DNA of 35,866 bases from CAYWBI01 sp964456445 (GTDB taxonomy: Bacteria > Calditrichota > Calditrichia > Calditrichales > J004): positions 1 through 35,866 of the forward strand of contig CAYWBI010000019.1 in the NCBI GenBank assembly GCA_964456445.1, in the 5' to 3' direction. The position numbers and the translations under genes are program-made. Positions 1 through 8,363 of the stretch are shown one piece after another. The stretch's first letter is position 1, and every line of letters starts with the position of its first letter. Under the pieces are notes generated by a model, which was not told where the DNA came from, did no database searches, and saw nothing but the letters and a program-made list of their open reading frames with translations.

Positions 1-24
1 AATTAATAATTAATAATTAATAAT
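1..24. repeat. AT-only 7-bp tandem repeat at the window edge
   Basis: The first 24 bases are a heptamer (aattaat) repeated a little over three times. The array may continue outside the window. It lies downstream of secA (minus strand) in a 172-bp stretch without a gene. The same stretch holds a 14-bp imperfect direct repeat (129-142 and 162-175, 13 of 14 identical), the second copy overlapping the secA stop codon. It also holds a weak hairpin (about 37-54, CCTG/CAGG core) that lacks a clean U-tract. I see no convincing secA terminator. Confidence 0.7.
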
Positions 25-172
25 GAAAATTTTTGACCTGTATTACTCAGGCCTTGGCAATTATTACAACTTTTGTTGCATATGCTCTATTCACCATTGC
101 TTGTTGAAGATTGGCAGTGTTACCGCTCTTCATTGAATATTATTTACCGGCTTTTATCATTTTCGTTGAATA

Positions 173-3145
173 TTAACTCGCACCGGTTGCCCCGTGACAT
201 TTTTTATATTTTTTGCCGCTTCCACATGGACAGGGATCATTTGGTTTCGGCTTCTTTTCCACACGCACGGGTTGCTGTTTGCTGGAACGGTCATGCGATG
301 CTTTTTGAATATCGGTTTCTTCTTCGGGCGAGCCACTGAATCCCATATTGGTTGATGCAGCATGTTCCAGTTTCATACGTTGTGGGGCATGGCGAAGCTC
401 ACTCCGGTTCATCGGCTCCGGTTCCGTTTGAATCTGGAACTTCCACAGCCAGTTTAGGGTTGTTTCATTAATACGCTGTATAAGTGTTTCGAATAGACCA
501 AAGGCCTCGCGTTTATATTCTATCAAAGGATCTTTTTGCCCATAGGCCCTCAGATGGATGCCCTCTTTCAGCATGTCCATTTGATACAAATGGTCTTTCC
601 ATTCTTCATCGATGACACGCAGGATAAAGTAACGCTCCAAAACAGCCATCCGTTCACGTCCAACGCGGCTTTCTTTAGAATGATAAATATCAAGCATGGA
701 TTTTTTGATGGCCTCTTTTAGATCTTCTACGGATTGATTGGCATGTTCTTTAAAAATGGATTTATAGTCAAGGAAGGATACCTTTTGGATCTCGGTCTGT
801 AAACCATCCAGGTCCCAATCTTCTGCCAAAATGCCCGGATCGATATAACTGTTAACTACCATATTGAGGTATTCATCGAGCATGTCGGTTATTTGGCCAA
901 GCGTGTCTTTATCCTGTAAGGCGGCCCTGCGCCGATCATATATCACCGTCCGCTGTTGGTTCATCACATCATCATAATCAAGCAATCGTTTCCGGATCGA
1001 AAAGTTACGGCCCTCCACTTTTTTCTGGGCGCGCTCAATGGCCTTGGTCATCATTTTATGCGTGATCACTTCACCTTCTTCCGCCCCAAGACGCTGCATA
1101 ATCGAGGCTACACGATCGGTGGCAAAAAGACGCATTAAATCATCTTCCAGGCTTAAAAAGAAAATACTGCTACCGGGGTCGCCCTGACGTCCGCTACGAC
1201 CACGCAACTGACGGTCAATACGTCGCGACTCATGGCGTTCGGTTCCAAGCACATGCAAACCACCACGTTCCTTAACCCCCTGCCCCAACTTGATATCCGT
1301 TCCACGACCGGCCATGTTGGTAGCGATGGTAACCCCGCCCATTTCACCGGCATTGGCTACGATTTCGGCCTCACGCTTATGCTGTTTGGCATTTAGAACA
1401 TTATGTGGAATTCCACGGCGTTTAAGCATTCGGCTAATGGTTTCGGAAACTTCCACCGTTACGGTACCAACAAGCACCGGTTGCCCCTTTTTGTTCCGTT
1501 CTTCGATCTCATCGATAATTGCCTTATATTTTTCACGTTTACTGCGATAAAGCAGGTCTTCATGATCGATACGGGCTATAGGTTTGTTTGATGGGATGAC
1601 CATCACATCCAGCTTATAAATCTCCCAGAACTCACTGGCCTCGGTCTCCGCGGTACCGGTCATCCCAGCAAGTTTATCGTACATGCGAAAATAATTTTGC
1701 AGGGTGATTGTGGCCAATGTCTGGGTTTCACGCTCTATTTTTACATTTTCCTTGGCTTCGATCGCCTGGTGCAGACCATCACTGTACCGACGGCCCGAGA
1801 GTACACGCCCGGTAAATTCATCTACAATCTGGACTTTTGAATCCTGGACCACATACTCCTGATCTTTCTCATAGAGGGCATAGGCACGTAAAAGTTGTGA
1901 TACGTTTTGTACTTTTTCACTACGTTCATTTAGAACGCTGTACATTTCCTCCTTGGCTTGCAGTTTTTGGGCGTCATCCAAATCGGGATTGTTTTCAATC
2001 GAGGCGACTTCATCGCCAACATCGGGAATAAGAAACATATCCGGGTCTTGCGGACTAAGTTCGGTGCGCCCTTTTTCTGTCAAATCGATCACATGGCTTT
2101 TTTCATCAACAATATAATGGAGGTCACCAAAGTAATGTTCGTCGGACGTTTTATTTTGGCCTTTGTCACGTAGGTAATCATTATCAACCCCCTGTACGGC
2201 TTTTTTAATATCCGGGTCCTGATAAAGTTTTAAAAGACGTTTGTTTTTTGGCGCCCCCTTATCGGCCACAAGCAGTTTTCGGGCCCCCTGTTTTAACTTC
2301 CCCTCCTTGATCAGTTTTTCGCCTTCTTGTATCAAATGGTTTACATAGCGGGTCTGTGCGTTTACCAGCCGCTCAACCAGGGGTTTCATCTCGGCATATT
2401 TATGGGTGGAAACACTTACCGGTCCGCTGATGATAAGCGGGGTTCGCGCCTCGTCTATCAATACGCTGTCCACCTCATCCACTATGGCAAAGTGGTGACC
2501 GCGGGCCTGTACAATATCTTCCGGGGCCCCGGCCATGTTGTCACGCAGATAATCAAAGCCAAACTCGTTGTTGGTTCCATAGGTTACATCACAGTTATAG
2601 GCAACAAGACGCTGGGATGGCGTCATATCGTTTAAAATAACGCCAACCGATAGACCTAAGTATTCCAGGACATAACCCATCCACTCGGAGTCCCGTCTGG
2701 CCAAATAATCGTTTACGGTAATAAGGTGCGCCCCCTTACCTTCCAGGGCGTTCAAATAAAGCGGCATAACGGCCACAAGGGTCTTGCCCTCGCCGGTGGC
2801 CATTTCCGCAATTTTTCCCTGGTGCAGTACAACACCGCCGAGCAACTGAACGTCGAAGGGGATCATCTCCCAAACAACATCCTTCCCGGCTACCTTGGCA
2901 GTTGTACCGCACAGGCGGCGGCAGGCGTCCTTAACAACGGCAAAGGCTTCCGGCAACAAGTCATCGGTCGTTTCACCATCGGACAAGCGTCCTTTAAATT
3001 CATCCGTCTTGGCCTTTAACTCATCCTCGCTCAATGCTTCATACTCTGTATAATAGGCATTGATTTGATCAACGAATTGATCAATTTTTTTTAATTCGCG
3101 AATATTTCGTGATCCAAAAATCATTTTTCCGATTGCTTTTAACAT
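173..3145 (-). CDS. secA: Preprotein translocase ATPase SecA
   Basis: SecA is the cytoplasmic motor that binds SecYEG and drives unfolded secretory proteins across the inner membrane using ATP. The 990-residue product has the full architecture: Walker A ATGEGKT at 116-122, DEVD Walker B at 223-226, the DEARTPLIISGP segment leading to the preprotein-crosslinking domain, and the second helicase half with TNMAGRGTDI and QLRGRSGRQG. The C-terminal SEC-C zinc finger has C972, C974, C983 and H984. It is longer than the roughly 900 residues of E. coli SecA because of a charged insertion at about 265-350, as in many FCB-group SecAs. The start has a GAGGT ribosome site overlapping the stop of the upstream phosphoesterase gene, with a 6-bp gap. 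It is the last gene of the thiolase-hbd-nusB-phosphoesterase-secA run. Identification is secure. Confidence 0.98.
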   Translation of the reverse strand: MLKAIGKMIFGSRNIRELKKIDQFVDQINAYYTEYEALSEDELKAKTDEFKGRLSDGETTDDLLPEAFAVVKDACRRLCGTTAKVAGKDVVWEMIPFDVQLLGGVVLHQGKIAEMATGEGKTLVAVMPLYLNALEGKGAHLITVNDYLARRDSEWMGYVLEYLGLSVGVILNDMTPSQRLVAYNCDVTYGTNNEFGFDYLRDNMAGAPEDIVQARGHHFAIVDEVDSVLIDEARTPLIISGPVSVSTHKYAEMKPLVERLVNAQTRYVNHLIQEGEKLIKEGKLKQGARKLLVADKGAPKNKRLLKLYQDPDIKKAVQGVDNDYLRDKGQNKTSDEHYFGDLHYIVDEKSHVIDLTEKGRTELSPQDPDMFLIPDVGDEVASIENNPDLDDAQKLQAKEEMYSVLNERSEKVQNVSQLLRAYALYEKDQEYVVQDSKVQIVDEFTGRVLSGRRYSDGLHQAIEAKENVKIERETQTLATITLQNYFRMYDKLAGMTGTAETEASEFWEIYKLDVMVIPSNKPIARIDHEDLLYRSKREKYKAIIDEIEERNKKGQPVLVGTVTVEVSETISRMLKRRGIPHNVLNAKQHKREAEIVANAGEMGGVTIATNMAGRGTDIKLGQGVKERGGLHVLGTERHESRRIDRQLRGRSGRQGDPGSSIFFLSLEDDLMRLFATDRVASIMQRLGAEEGEVITHKMMTKAIERAQKKVEGRNFSIRKRLLDYDDVMNQQRTVIYDRRRAALQDKDTLGQITDMLDEYLNMVVNSYIDPGILAEDWDLDGLQTEIQKVSFLDYKSIFKEHANQSVEDLKEAIKKSMLDIYHSKESRVGRERMAVLERYFILRVIDEEWKDHLYQMDMLKEGIHLRAYGQKDPLIEYKREAFGLFETLIQRINETTLNWLWKFQIQTEPEPMNRSELRHAPQRMKLEHAASTNMGFSGSPEEETDIQKASHDRSSKQQPVRVEKKPKPNDPCPCGSGKKYKKCHGATGAS

Positions 3146-3151
3146 ATTACC

Positions 3152-3865
3152 TCAAATACCTTTTATTAACCTGTCCGCAAGAAAATCCGGTAAACCGGCC
3201 TGTCGGATTTCATTTTGTGTTCTTTTAATATCATAGGCAAAACGGATATATTCGACGCTTTGCTTTTCAGAATCATAAATAACCAGACAACCATGTGGGT
3301 TATGGTCACGTGGTTGTCCCACACTGCCAACGTTTATAATGTATTTTTCATCCTTGTTCAATAATAAAAATTCTTCATCGTACATCTGTGTTGCGGAGAA
3401 CACGATAGGAAGATGTGAATGGCCGATAAAGCAAACATGCTGTTTGAAGGTACGTATCTGTTCGCCGGCTTCGTTAACTGACAGTACATAGTGCCAATAT
3501 GATGGATTTTTTGGGGAAGAATGCGCCATCAAAACATCTTCATCATAAACGGTAAAGGGCAGTTTTTTCAGAAAGTTCAAACTTTCGGTATTTAGTACAG
3601 ACCGTGTCCAATCCATAGCGTAGCGTGCATTCGGGTTAAAATTGCGTGTATCCAACAAATTAATGGCCGCATAATCATGATTGCCCATTAACACTTGGTC
3701 ACAATTTTCCCGTACAAGGCTAACACATTCATTTGGCTTGGGCCCATAGCCCACAATATCTCCCAGACAATATATTTTATCCGGCTTTAATGAATGGATA
3801 TAATCCAAGGCAACCTCCAGGGCAGTTAGATTGCCATGAATGTCCGATATAAATGCACTGATCAT
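3152..3865 (-). CDS. Metallophosphoesterase, YfcE/MJ0936-like
   Basis: A 237-residue protein of the calcineurin-like phosphoesterase superfamily. The metal-binding motifs are in order: D8-x-H10 (SDIHGN), G35-D36 (LGDIVGYGP), N62-H63 (GNHD), H115 (MAHSSP) and the closing GHSH (H149, H151). The fold binds two divalent metals and hydrolyses phosphomono- or diesters; the GDxVGYGP motif is typical of the small single-domain cytoplasmic group. No signal peptide is seen. The substrate cannot be read from sequence. The start codon overlaps the nusB stop in an ATGA arrangement, so translation is probably coupled to nusB. secA follows 6 bp downstream. Confidence 0.88.
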   Translation of the reverse strand: MISAFISDIHGNLTALEVALDYIHSLKPDKIYCLGDIVGYGPKPNECVSLVRENCDQVLMGNHDYAAINLLDTRNFNPNARYAMDWTRSVLNTESLNFLKKLPFTVYDEDVLMAHSSPKNPSYWHYVLSVNEAGEQIRTFKQHVCFIGHSHLPIVFSATQMYDEEFLLLNKDEKYIINVGSVGQPRDHNPHGCLVIYDSEKQSVEYIRFAYDIKRTQNEIRQAGLPDFLADRLIKGI

Positions 3866-4317
3866 TTTTGAATCAATTTTGAGATGAGGCCACGACCGGA
3901 TTTGGAGATACGTCCTTCCTTATGTAATTTTTTAAGCAGGACGTCCAACACTCCGTTGACAAATTTCACACTTTTATCTGTGCCGAACTTCCGGGAAAGT
4001 TCCACTGCTTCATTCAAAGTTGCCTCAGGCGGGATATCAGAAAAGTAAAGCAGTTCCACCAATCCCATTCGGATGATCAACTTGTCTATCATGGCAATGC
4101 GTCCAAGTTTCCAGGAACGTAAATTTTCCTTAATCATCTCATCCAGCTCATCCTGGTGTTGGATACACAAGCTAACGAGATCCGAAGCAAATTCACCGGA
4201 TGCTGCGTCAAAGACATCATTAAACTCGGTTATGGCGTCTTTTAACGGCAAAGGATTGTATTCTTGAGCGTAAAGAACCTGCAAGGCATATTCCCGCTCT
4301 TTTCTACGGCTTATCAT
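3862..4317 (-). CDS. nusB: Transcription antitermination factor NusB
   Basis: NusB binds boxA RNA together with NusE (ribosomal protein S10) and helps RNA polymerase read through terminators, chiefly in rRNA operons. The 151-residue all-helical product has the family hallmarks: an N-terminal RRKEREYALQVLYA segment with the arginine-rich start and the A-x-Q-x-L-Y pattern, and the C-terminal signature running from LNEAVELSRKFGTDKSVKFV to the NGVLD segment. Length is typical. Its start overlaps the upstream dehydrogenase stop by 4 bp (ATGA) and its stop overlaps the downstream phosphoesterase start in the same way, which points to a translationally coupled operon. Confidence 0.95.
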   Translation of the reverse strand: MISRRKEREYALQVLYAQEYNPLPLKDAITEFNDVFDAASGEFASDLVSLCIQHQDELDEMIKENLRSWKLGRIAMIDKLIIRMGLVELLYFSDIPPEATLNEAVELSRKFGTDKSVKFVNGVLDVLLKKLHKEGRISKSGRGLISKLIQK

Positions 4318-5162
4318 ACGTAGTCGTAAAAACCTTTCTTTGTTTTGCGTCCCAGATACCCCCCTGCCACCATCTTTTTAAGCAGGGGACATGGACGATA
4401 TTTGCTGTCACCAAGTCCATCATAAAGGACATTCATTATACTCAGGCAAACATCCAGACCAATAAAATCGGCCAGGGTCAATGGTCCCATAGGGTGGTTC
4501 ATCCCAAGTTTCATTACGGTATCGATCGCCTCTTTTTTGGCCACGCCCTCCATCAGGCAAAATATGGCTTCGTTTATCATAGGCATCAAAATACGGTTGG
4601 CAATAAAACCAGGGTAATCATTGACTTCAGTTGAAGTTTTACCCAATTTTAAGGATAAGGTTTCAATTTTTCGATAAGTTTCGTCAGACGTGGCCAACCC
4701 ACGGATTACTTCAATTAATTTCATAACCGGGACCGGGTTCATAAAATGCATACCAATCACATTGTCCGGGCGATTTGTAACAGCGGCCAACTCCGTTATG
4801 GATATAGATGATGTATTGGTGGCTAATATTGTGTCCGGGCCGCAAAGGGCATCTAATTTTTTAAATATCTCTTCTTTTATCTTCTGATTTTCAGTAGCCG
4901 CCTCGATAATCAAAGCCGAGTCTTTCGTACAGGCATAGTCTGTAGAAATATTTATCCTGGCAAGGGTTTCCTTAACTTCCGTGCTGCTTATCGTCCCTTT
5001 TGTGGCCTGACGGTTAAGGTTTTTTTCAATAGTGATGAGCGCCCGTTGTAAAAAAGCATCTTTAATATCTATCAGGTTTACCTGAAAACCATTTTGGGCA
5101 AAGACATGGGCAATACCGTTTCCCATTGTGCCACTACCGATGACGCTTATTATTTCAACCAT
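4314..5162 (-). CDS. hbd: 3-hydroxybutyryl-CoA dehydrogenase
   Basis: Catalyses NAD(P)-linked interconversion of acetoacetyl-CoA and 3-hydroxybutyryl-CoA. The 282-residue product has the usual length of single-domain Hbd/PaaH enzymes. An N-terminal Rossmann motif VIGSGTMGNG (from residue 7) precedes D32 at the end of the second strand, which favours NAD(H). The catalytic His is in MHFMNP (H139), the active-site Asn in ATNTSS, and the C-terminal dimer domain contains NHPMGPLTLADFIGLD. I place the start at 5162: the ATG sits behind an AGGAG site that overlaps the thiolase stop, 8 bp downstream of it. A longer in-frame reading to 5219 would run back into the thiolase gene and lacks homology. Together with the thiolase it forms a two-step C4 acyl-CoA module (butyrate, hydroxybutyrate or beta-oxidation); no crotonase or polymer synthase gene lies here. 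Confidence 0.94.
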   Translation of the reverse strand: MVEIISVIGSGTMGNGIAHVFAQNGFQVNLIDIKDAFLQRALITIEKNLNRQATKGTISSTEVKETLARINISTDYACTKDSALIIEAATENQKIKEEIFKKLDALCGPDTILATNTSSISITELAAVTNRPDNVIGMHFMNPVPVMKLIEVIRGLATSDETYRKIETLSLKLGKTSTEVNDYPGFIANRILMPMINEAIFCLMEGVAKKEAIDTVMKLGMNHPMGPLTLADFIGLDVCLSIMNVLYDGLGDSKYRPCPLLKKMVAGGYLGRKTKKGFYDYV

Positions 5163-5170
5163 CTTTACTC

Positions 5171-6358
5171 CTAAAGCTTTTCGACGATAAGTGTTGATGC
5201 TTCCCCACCGCCAATACAAATTGAAGCCAAACCACGTTTTGCAGACCGTTGTTCCATGGCATGTAATAAAGTAACCAAAATCCGGGCGCCACTGGCACCG
5301 ATGGGGTGCCCCAGGGCAATCGCACCACCGTTCACATTTACCTTATCCAGTGGCAGGTTCAATAAACGGTTGTTTATAAGGGTCACCACGGCAAAGGCCT
5401 CGTTTATCTCAAACAGGTCAATATCATCAATATTCAAACCGGCCTTGCCAAGTGCCTTTACAATGGAATCATTTGGGGCCAGCGGGAATTCTTCCGGCGC
5501 CCGTGCGGCGGAGGCCTGTGCAATTACCCTGGCGATCGGTTTTAATTTTAATTCCTGTGCTTTTTCTTCGGCCATTAAAACCACTGCAGCGGCACCATCA
5601 TTAATCGATGATGAATTGGCTGCGGTAACCGTACCATCTTTTACAAACGCCGGACGCAATTTTTTCAGCTTTTCAAAATCCACGCGTTTAGGGCCTTCGT
5701 CTTCAGAAATAATAATATCTTCACCGCGACGCTGTGGTACAGGAACGGCAACAATTTCATCATCAAAGAGACCATTTTTTTGTGCATGCAAAGCGCGTTT
5801 AAAACTTTTTATGGCCAATTCGTCCTGGCTATCCCTGGGGACGTTACAGGTGCCTGCACACAGTTCCGCGGCATTACCCATGTGAAAATCATTATACACG
5901 TCCCATAGACCGTCTTTTATCATCCCATCCACTAATTCGGTATGCCCCATTTTGTTTCCGCCCCTTAGCTTAGGCACATAGTATGGGGCCATGGACATAT
6001 TTTCCATCCCGCCGGCAACAATAATATCGGCGTCGCCTACCATTATCGCCTGGCTGGCCAGCATTGCGGCCTTAAGGCCCGAGCCACAAACTTTATTAAC
6101 GGTAAGGCATTGCACAGCTCTTGGCAATCCGGCGCCAAGAGCAGCCTGACGTGCAGGCGCCTGGCCCTCATTGGCCGGTAGAACATTCCCCATGATCACT
6201 TCGTCAACAAGACCGGGGCTGACATCTGCTTTTTTAAGTGCATCGGCAATGGCAATACTCCCTAAACGGGTAGCAGGAACATCTTTAAGTGTGCCCATAA
6301 AAGAACCAAAGGGCGTCCTGGAGGCGGCAACAATTACAACATTTCGCAGGGTTTTCAT
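5171..6358 (-). CDS. atoB: Acetyl-CoA C-acetyltransferase (thiolase)
   Basis: A 395-residue thiolase II that condenses two acetyl-CoA into acetoacetyl-CoA or runs in reverse. All three catalytic motifs are visible: nucleophilic Cys91 in VNKVCGSG, His351 in ALGHPIGASG and Cys381 in CIGGGEA. GGMENMS and NEAFAV are also typical. Length and motifs favour the acetoacetyl-CoA type over long-chain FadA, although substrate range is not proved by sequence. The start has a GAGG ribosome site 6 bp upstream. It is the first gene of a run with hbd, nusB, the phosphoesterase and secA, and a plausible promoter lies just upstream (6392-6420). Confidence 0.93.
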   Translation of the reverse strand: MKTLRNVVIVAASRTPFGSFMGTLKDVPATRLGSIAIADALKKADVSPGLVDEVIMGNVLPANEGQAPARQAALGAGLPRAVQCLTVNKVCGSGLKAAMLASQAIMVGDADIIVAGGMENMSMAPYYVPKLRGGNKMGHTELVDGMIKDGLWDVYNDFHMGNAAELCAGTCNVPRDSQDELAIKSFKRALHAQKNGLFDDEIVAVPVPQRRGEDIIISEDEGPKRVDFEKLKKLRPAFVKDGTVTAANSSSINDGAAAVVLMAEEKAQELKLKPIARVIAQASAARAPEEFPLAPNDSIVKALGKAGLNIDDIDLFEINEAFAVVTLINNRLLNLPLDKVNVNGGAIALGHPIGASGARILVTLLHAMEQRSAKRGLASICIGGGEASTLIVEKL

Positions 6359-6391
6359 TCAACGCCTCTATAAGTTTAAATTGAAAGATTT

Positions 6392-6420
6392 AATTTAGAA
6401 CTTTTAGCTTACCATTTCAA
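6392..6420 (-). promoter_or_regulatory. Putative sigma70-type promoter for the thiolase operon
   Basis: On the minus strand TTGAAA (6415-6420) and TAAATT (6392-6397) are separated by exactly 17 bp. They match the -35 consensus at 5 of 6 positions and the -10 consensus at 4 of 6. Transcription would begin about 25-30 bp before the thiolase ATG. The -35 box abuts the phoH stop codon. This is a pattern match by eye only, in AT-rich DNA. Confidence 0.4.
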
Positions 6421-7428
6421 CTACAGAGCGTGATTCTTTTTTGGGCCCTTGCCTGATGTTGCCTGAAAGTTATCATAGGCATTTATAATTTCTTTTACCA
6501 GGGGGTGACGAACCACGTCGGTTTGGTCAAGTTGAATAAAACGTATATTTTTTACATTCTTTAGAACCGATATGCTACTGGCCAATCCGGATACTTGTTG
6601 TGCCCCCAAATCAATCTGTGTGATATCTCCATTTACCACGGCTTTGGAATTATGGCCAAGCCTGGTTAAAAACATTTTCATTTGGGTAAAGGTGCTATTT
6701 TGAGCTTCATCGAGAATAACAAAGGCGTTGTTTAATGTACGGCCACGCATATACGCCAGGGGTATGACTTCAATGCTCTCATATTCGAAATATTTTTTAA
6801 GCATATCCCGTGAAATCATATCGGCAAGGGCGTCATAGAGCGGACGTAAATAGGGATCTATTTTTTCTTTAAAATCACCTGGTAAATAACCCAGGTTTTC
6901 ACCTGCTTCCACGGCGGGTCTTGAGAGTATGATCTTCTTAACCAAACCGGCTTTCAGATATGCCACGGCCAGGGCAACGGCCAGATAGGTTTTTCCGGTC
7001 CCTGCCGGCCCGACAACAAAAGTAAGGTCTGCCAGACGCACGGCATCAATGATACCCGCTTGTCCATCGCTGCGGGGTTTTATTGTTTTTAGATGTGTAT
7101 CAATAACAGCGGAAGACACCGCTAAATTTTCTTTTTGCCGGGTAGCACCATCCGAATTAGAGATGCGCATTACCGTGAATACATCCTGCTCATTTAACTG
7201 ATGTGTATTTAGGAAAGTGTCCTGTAATTCCAACAATATGGAATATACCGTTTCAATATCCCGCGAATCACCAAGAATCTTTATATCATGCCCACGTACA
7301 ATCAAACGTATTGGAAAATGAGCTTCAATTGGTTTTAAATTTATATTGTTAAGACCATAAAAGACATTTGCGGGTATGGTATTTTTTAGGTTAAAAATTC
7401 TTTCTTCCACTTTTTTGCTATCTCTCAA
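6421..7428 (-). CDS. phoH: PhoH family P-loop ATPase
   Basis: A PhoH/YbeZ-type protein of up to 335 residues. Walker A GPAGTGKT is at 140-147 and Walker B VILDEAQN at 237-244, followed by the conserved NGDITQIDL and the Arg in VVRHPLV. An N-terminal region of about 120 residues, possibly a KH-like fold, precedes the ATPase. The family is linked to RNA metabolism and often lies beside ybeY; no ybeY is seen here. The open frame starts with TTG at 7428, directly after an in-frame stop and with no Shine-Dalgarno. A GTG at 7410, about 11 nt behind GAGAG, would give 329 residues and is an alternative. The gene begins 2 bp from an intrinsic terminator, so its mRNA must come from readthrough or a promoter inside that hairpin. 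Confidence 0.92.
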   Translation of the reverse strand: MRDSKKVEERIFNLKNTIPANVFYGLNNINLKPIEAHFPIRLIVRGHDIKILGDSRDIETVYSILLELQDTFLNTHQLNEQDVFTVMRISNSDGATRQKENLAVSSAVIDTHLKTIKPRSDGQAGIIDAVRLADLTFVVGPAGTGKTYLAVALAVAYLKAGLVKKIILSRPAVEAGENLGYLPGDFKEKIDPYLRPLYDALADMISRDMLKKYFEYESIEVIPLAYMRGRTLNNAFVILDEAQNSTFTQMKMFLTRLGHNSKAVVNGDITQIDLGAQQVSGLASSISVLKNVKNIRFIQLDQTDVVRHPLVKEIINAYDNFQATSGKGPKKNHAL

Positions 7429-7430
7429 TT

Positions 7431-7471
7431 AAAAAAAAAGCTTCCGACATTTTTTGCCGGAAGCTTTTTTT
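7431..7471 (-). terminator. Intrinsic terminator after the LysM gene
   Basis: Perfect stem GCTTCCG/CGGAAGC (7440-7446 with 7458-7464), extended on both sides by A/T pairs (7433-7439 with 7465-7471) around an 11-nt loop. On the minus strand it ends in nine T residues. It lies 17 bp after the stop of the LysM gene. Because the opposite strand also ends in a T-run, it could act in both directions. Confidence 0.9.
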
Positions 7472-7487
7472 CAAGATTTTATTCACC

Positions 7488-8327
7488 TTAACGGTTAATT
7501 TTTAACACCTGATAAGGAAAAATCATTTTAGGATCGGAAATTGTATTTTTGTTTGATTCATACAATTTTTGCCATTTAAATGAACTACCATATACATTGC
7601 CATATCCGGCGATCATTGAAAGGTTTTCACCTTTTTGAACCAAGTGCTCATTTGGCCCGACAACACGGGGGATCATAAGTACCTGATTTGGGAAAATTAA
7701 ATCCGGGTTTTTAATTTGGTCCCTGTTGGATGTATAAATGCGCATCCAGGCATAAGCATCGCCATATACATCCGCATTTGCAGCTATTTTCCACAGGTAG
7801 TCGCCACGGTTAACCGTATAAGATGGCGGAACGGCGGCCTTACCTTTTTCGGTTGCCTGGTTGATCATACTTTGAATCTGATTAATGAGGTTTTCATTGG
7901 CAGACAGGAAGTTCAGATCATTGGTTTTTGCTTCGTCCAGGCGTTTTTGGAAGCCATCGATTTCATTCATTTTGCTATAGATATCTTCGGCAGACATACC
8001 GGCAAATGAACTGACGTCGCTCTTTAACTGATTTAAGTCTGAAACGTAAGCTTCATTGCCCGGGTTATCGGAATTTGCCGAAGCATATATTTCGTTCCAG
8101 GTTTTATCGATTTCGGAATTTAATGATTCCAATTCGGATTTTAGTTCAGCTTGTTTGGCATCATGATCTTTGATACCCTGATTTGCGGTAGCAAGACGAT
8201 TTTGCCATTCCTGTAAATACTGGTTGTATTGCTCTTGTGTCATTTCTTCATAGTTATAAGAGGTGTTTTGTGCCCATAAAGAACTAACTGAAAAGAGCAA
8301 AATAGTTAAGAACAAAAGTTTTTTCAT
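7488..8327 (-). CDS. Secreted protein with two C-terminal LysM domains
   Basis: A 279-residue periplasmic or surface protein. Residues 1-19 form a signal peptide ending LWA before Q20. Residues about 25-160 are a polar, mostly helical segment likely to form a coiled coil. Two LysM peptidoglycan-binding domains follow, at 170-221 (begins YTVNRGDYLWKIA, ends QVLMIPR) and 228-279 (begins HLVQKGENLSMIA, ends QVLKINR). No catalytic domain is present, so a structural or scaffolding role at the cell wall is likely. It follows a small coiled-coil lipoprotein gene by 36 bp with an AGGAG ribosome site, and a strong terminator comes right after it. The two genes probably make one short transcript and may work together to link the outer membrane and the wall. 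Confidence 0.9.
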   Translation of the reverse strand: MKKLLFLTILLFSVSSLWAQNTSYNYEEMTQEQYNQYLQEWQNRLATANQGIKDHDAKQAELKSELESLNSEIDKTWNEIYASANSDNPGNEAYVSDLNQLKSDVSSFAGMSAEDIYSKMNEIDGFQKRLDEAKTNDLNFLSANENLINQIQSMINQATEKGKAAVPPSYTVNRGDYLWKIAANADVYGDAYAWMRIYTSNRDQIKNPDLIFPNQVLMIPRVVGPNEHLVQKGENLSMIAGYGNVYGSSFKWQKLYESNKNTISDPKMIFPYQVLKINR

Positions 8328-8363
8328 TTTTTCTTTCTCCTGAATTCAAGGTTACAATATGGG

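Noticed and set aside
3304..3316. CACGTG-centred palindrome considered as parS (others at about 27714)
   Set aside because: Flanks do not match the TGTTTCACGTGAAACA consensus; no parS was found in the window.
5163..5219. N-terminal extension of the 3-hydroxybutyryl-CoA dehydrogenase
   Set aside because: Would overlap the thiolase by 49 bp and precede the normal MVEIISVIGSG start, which has AGGAG in front.
5256..5885. 209-codon open frame on the plus strand inside the thiolase gene
   Set aside because: Lies wholly opposite a well-conserved gene, has low-complexity Ser/Ala-rich translation and no ribosome site or homology; a shadow frame.
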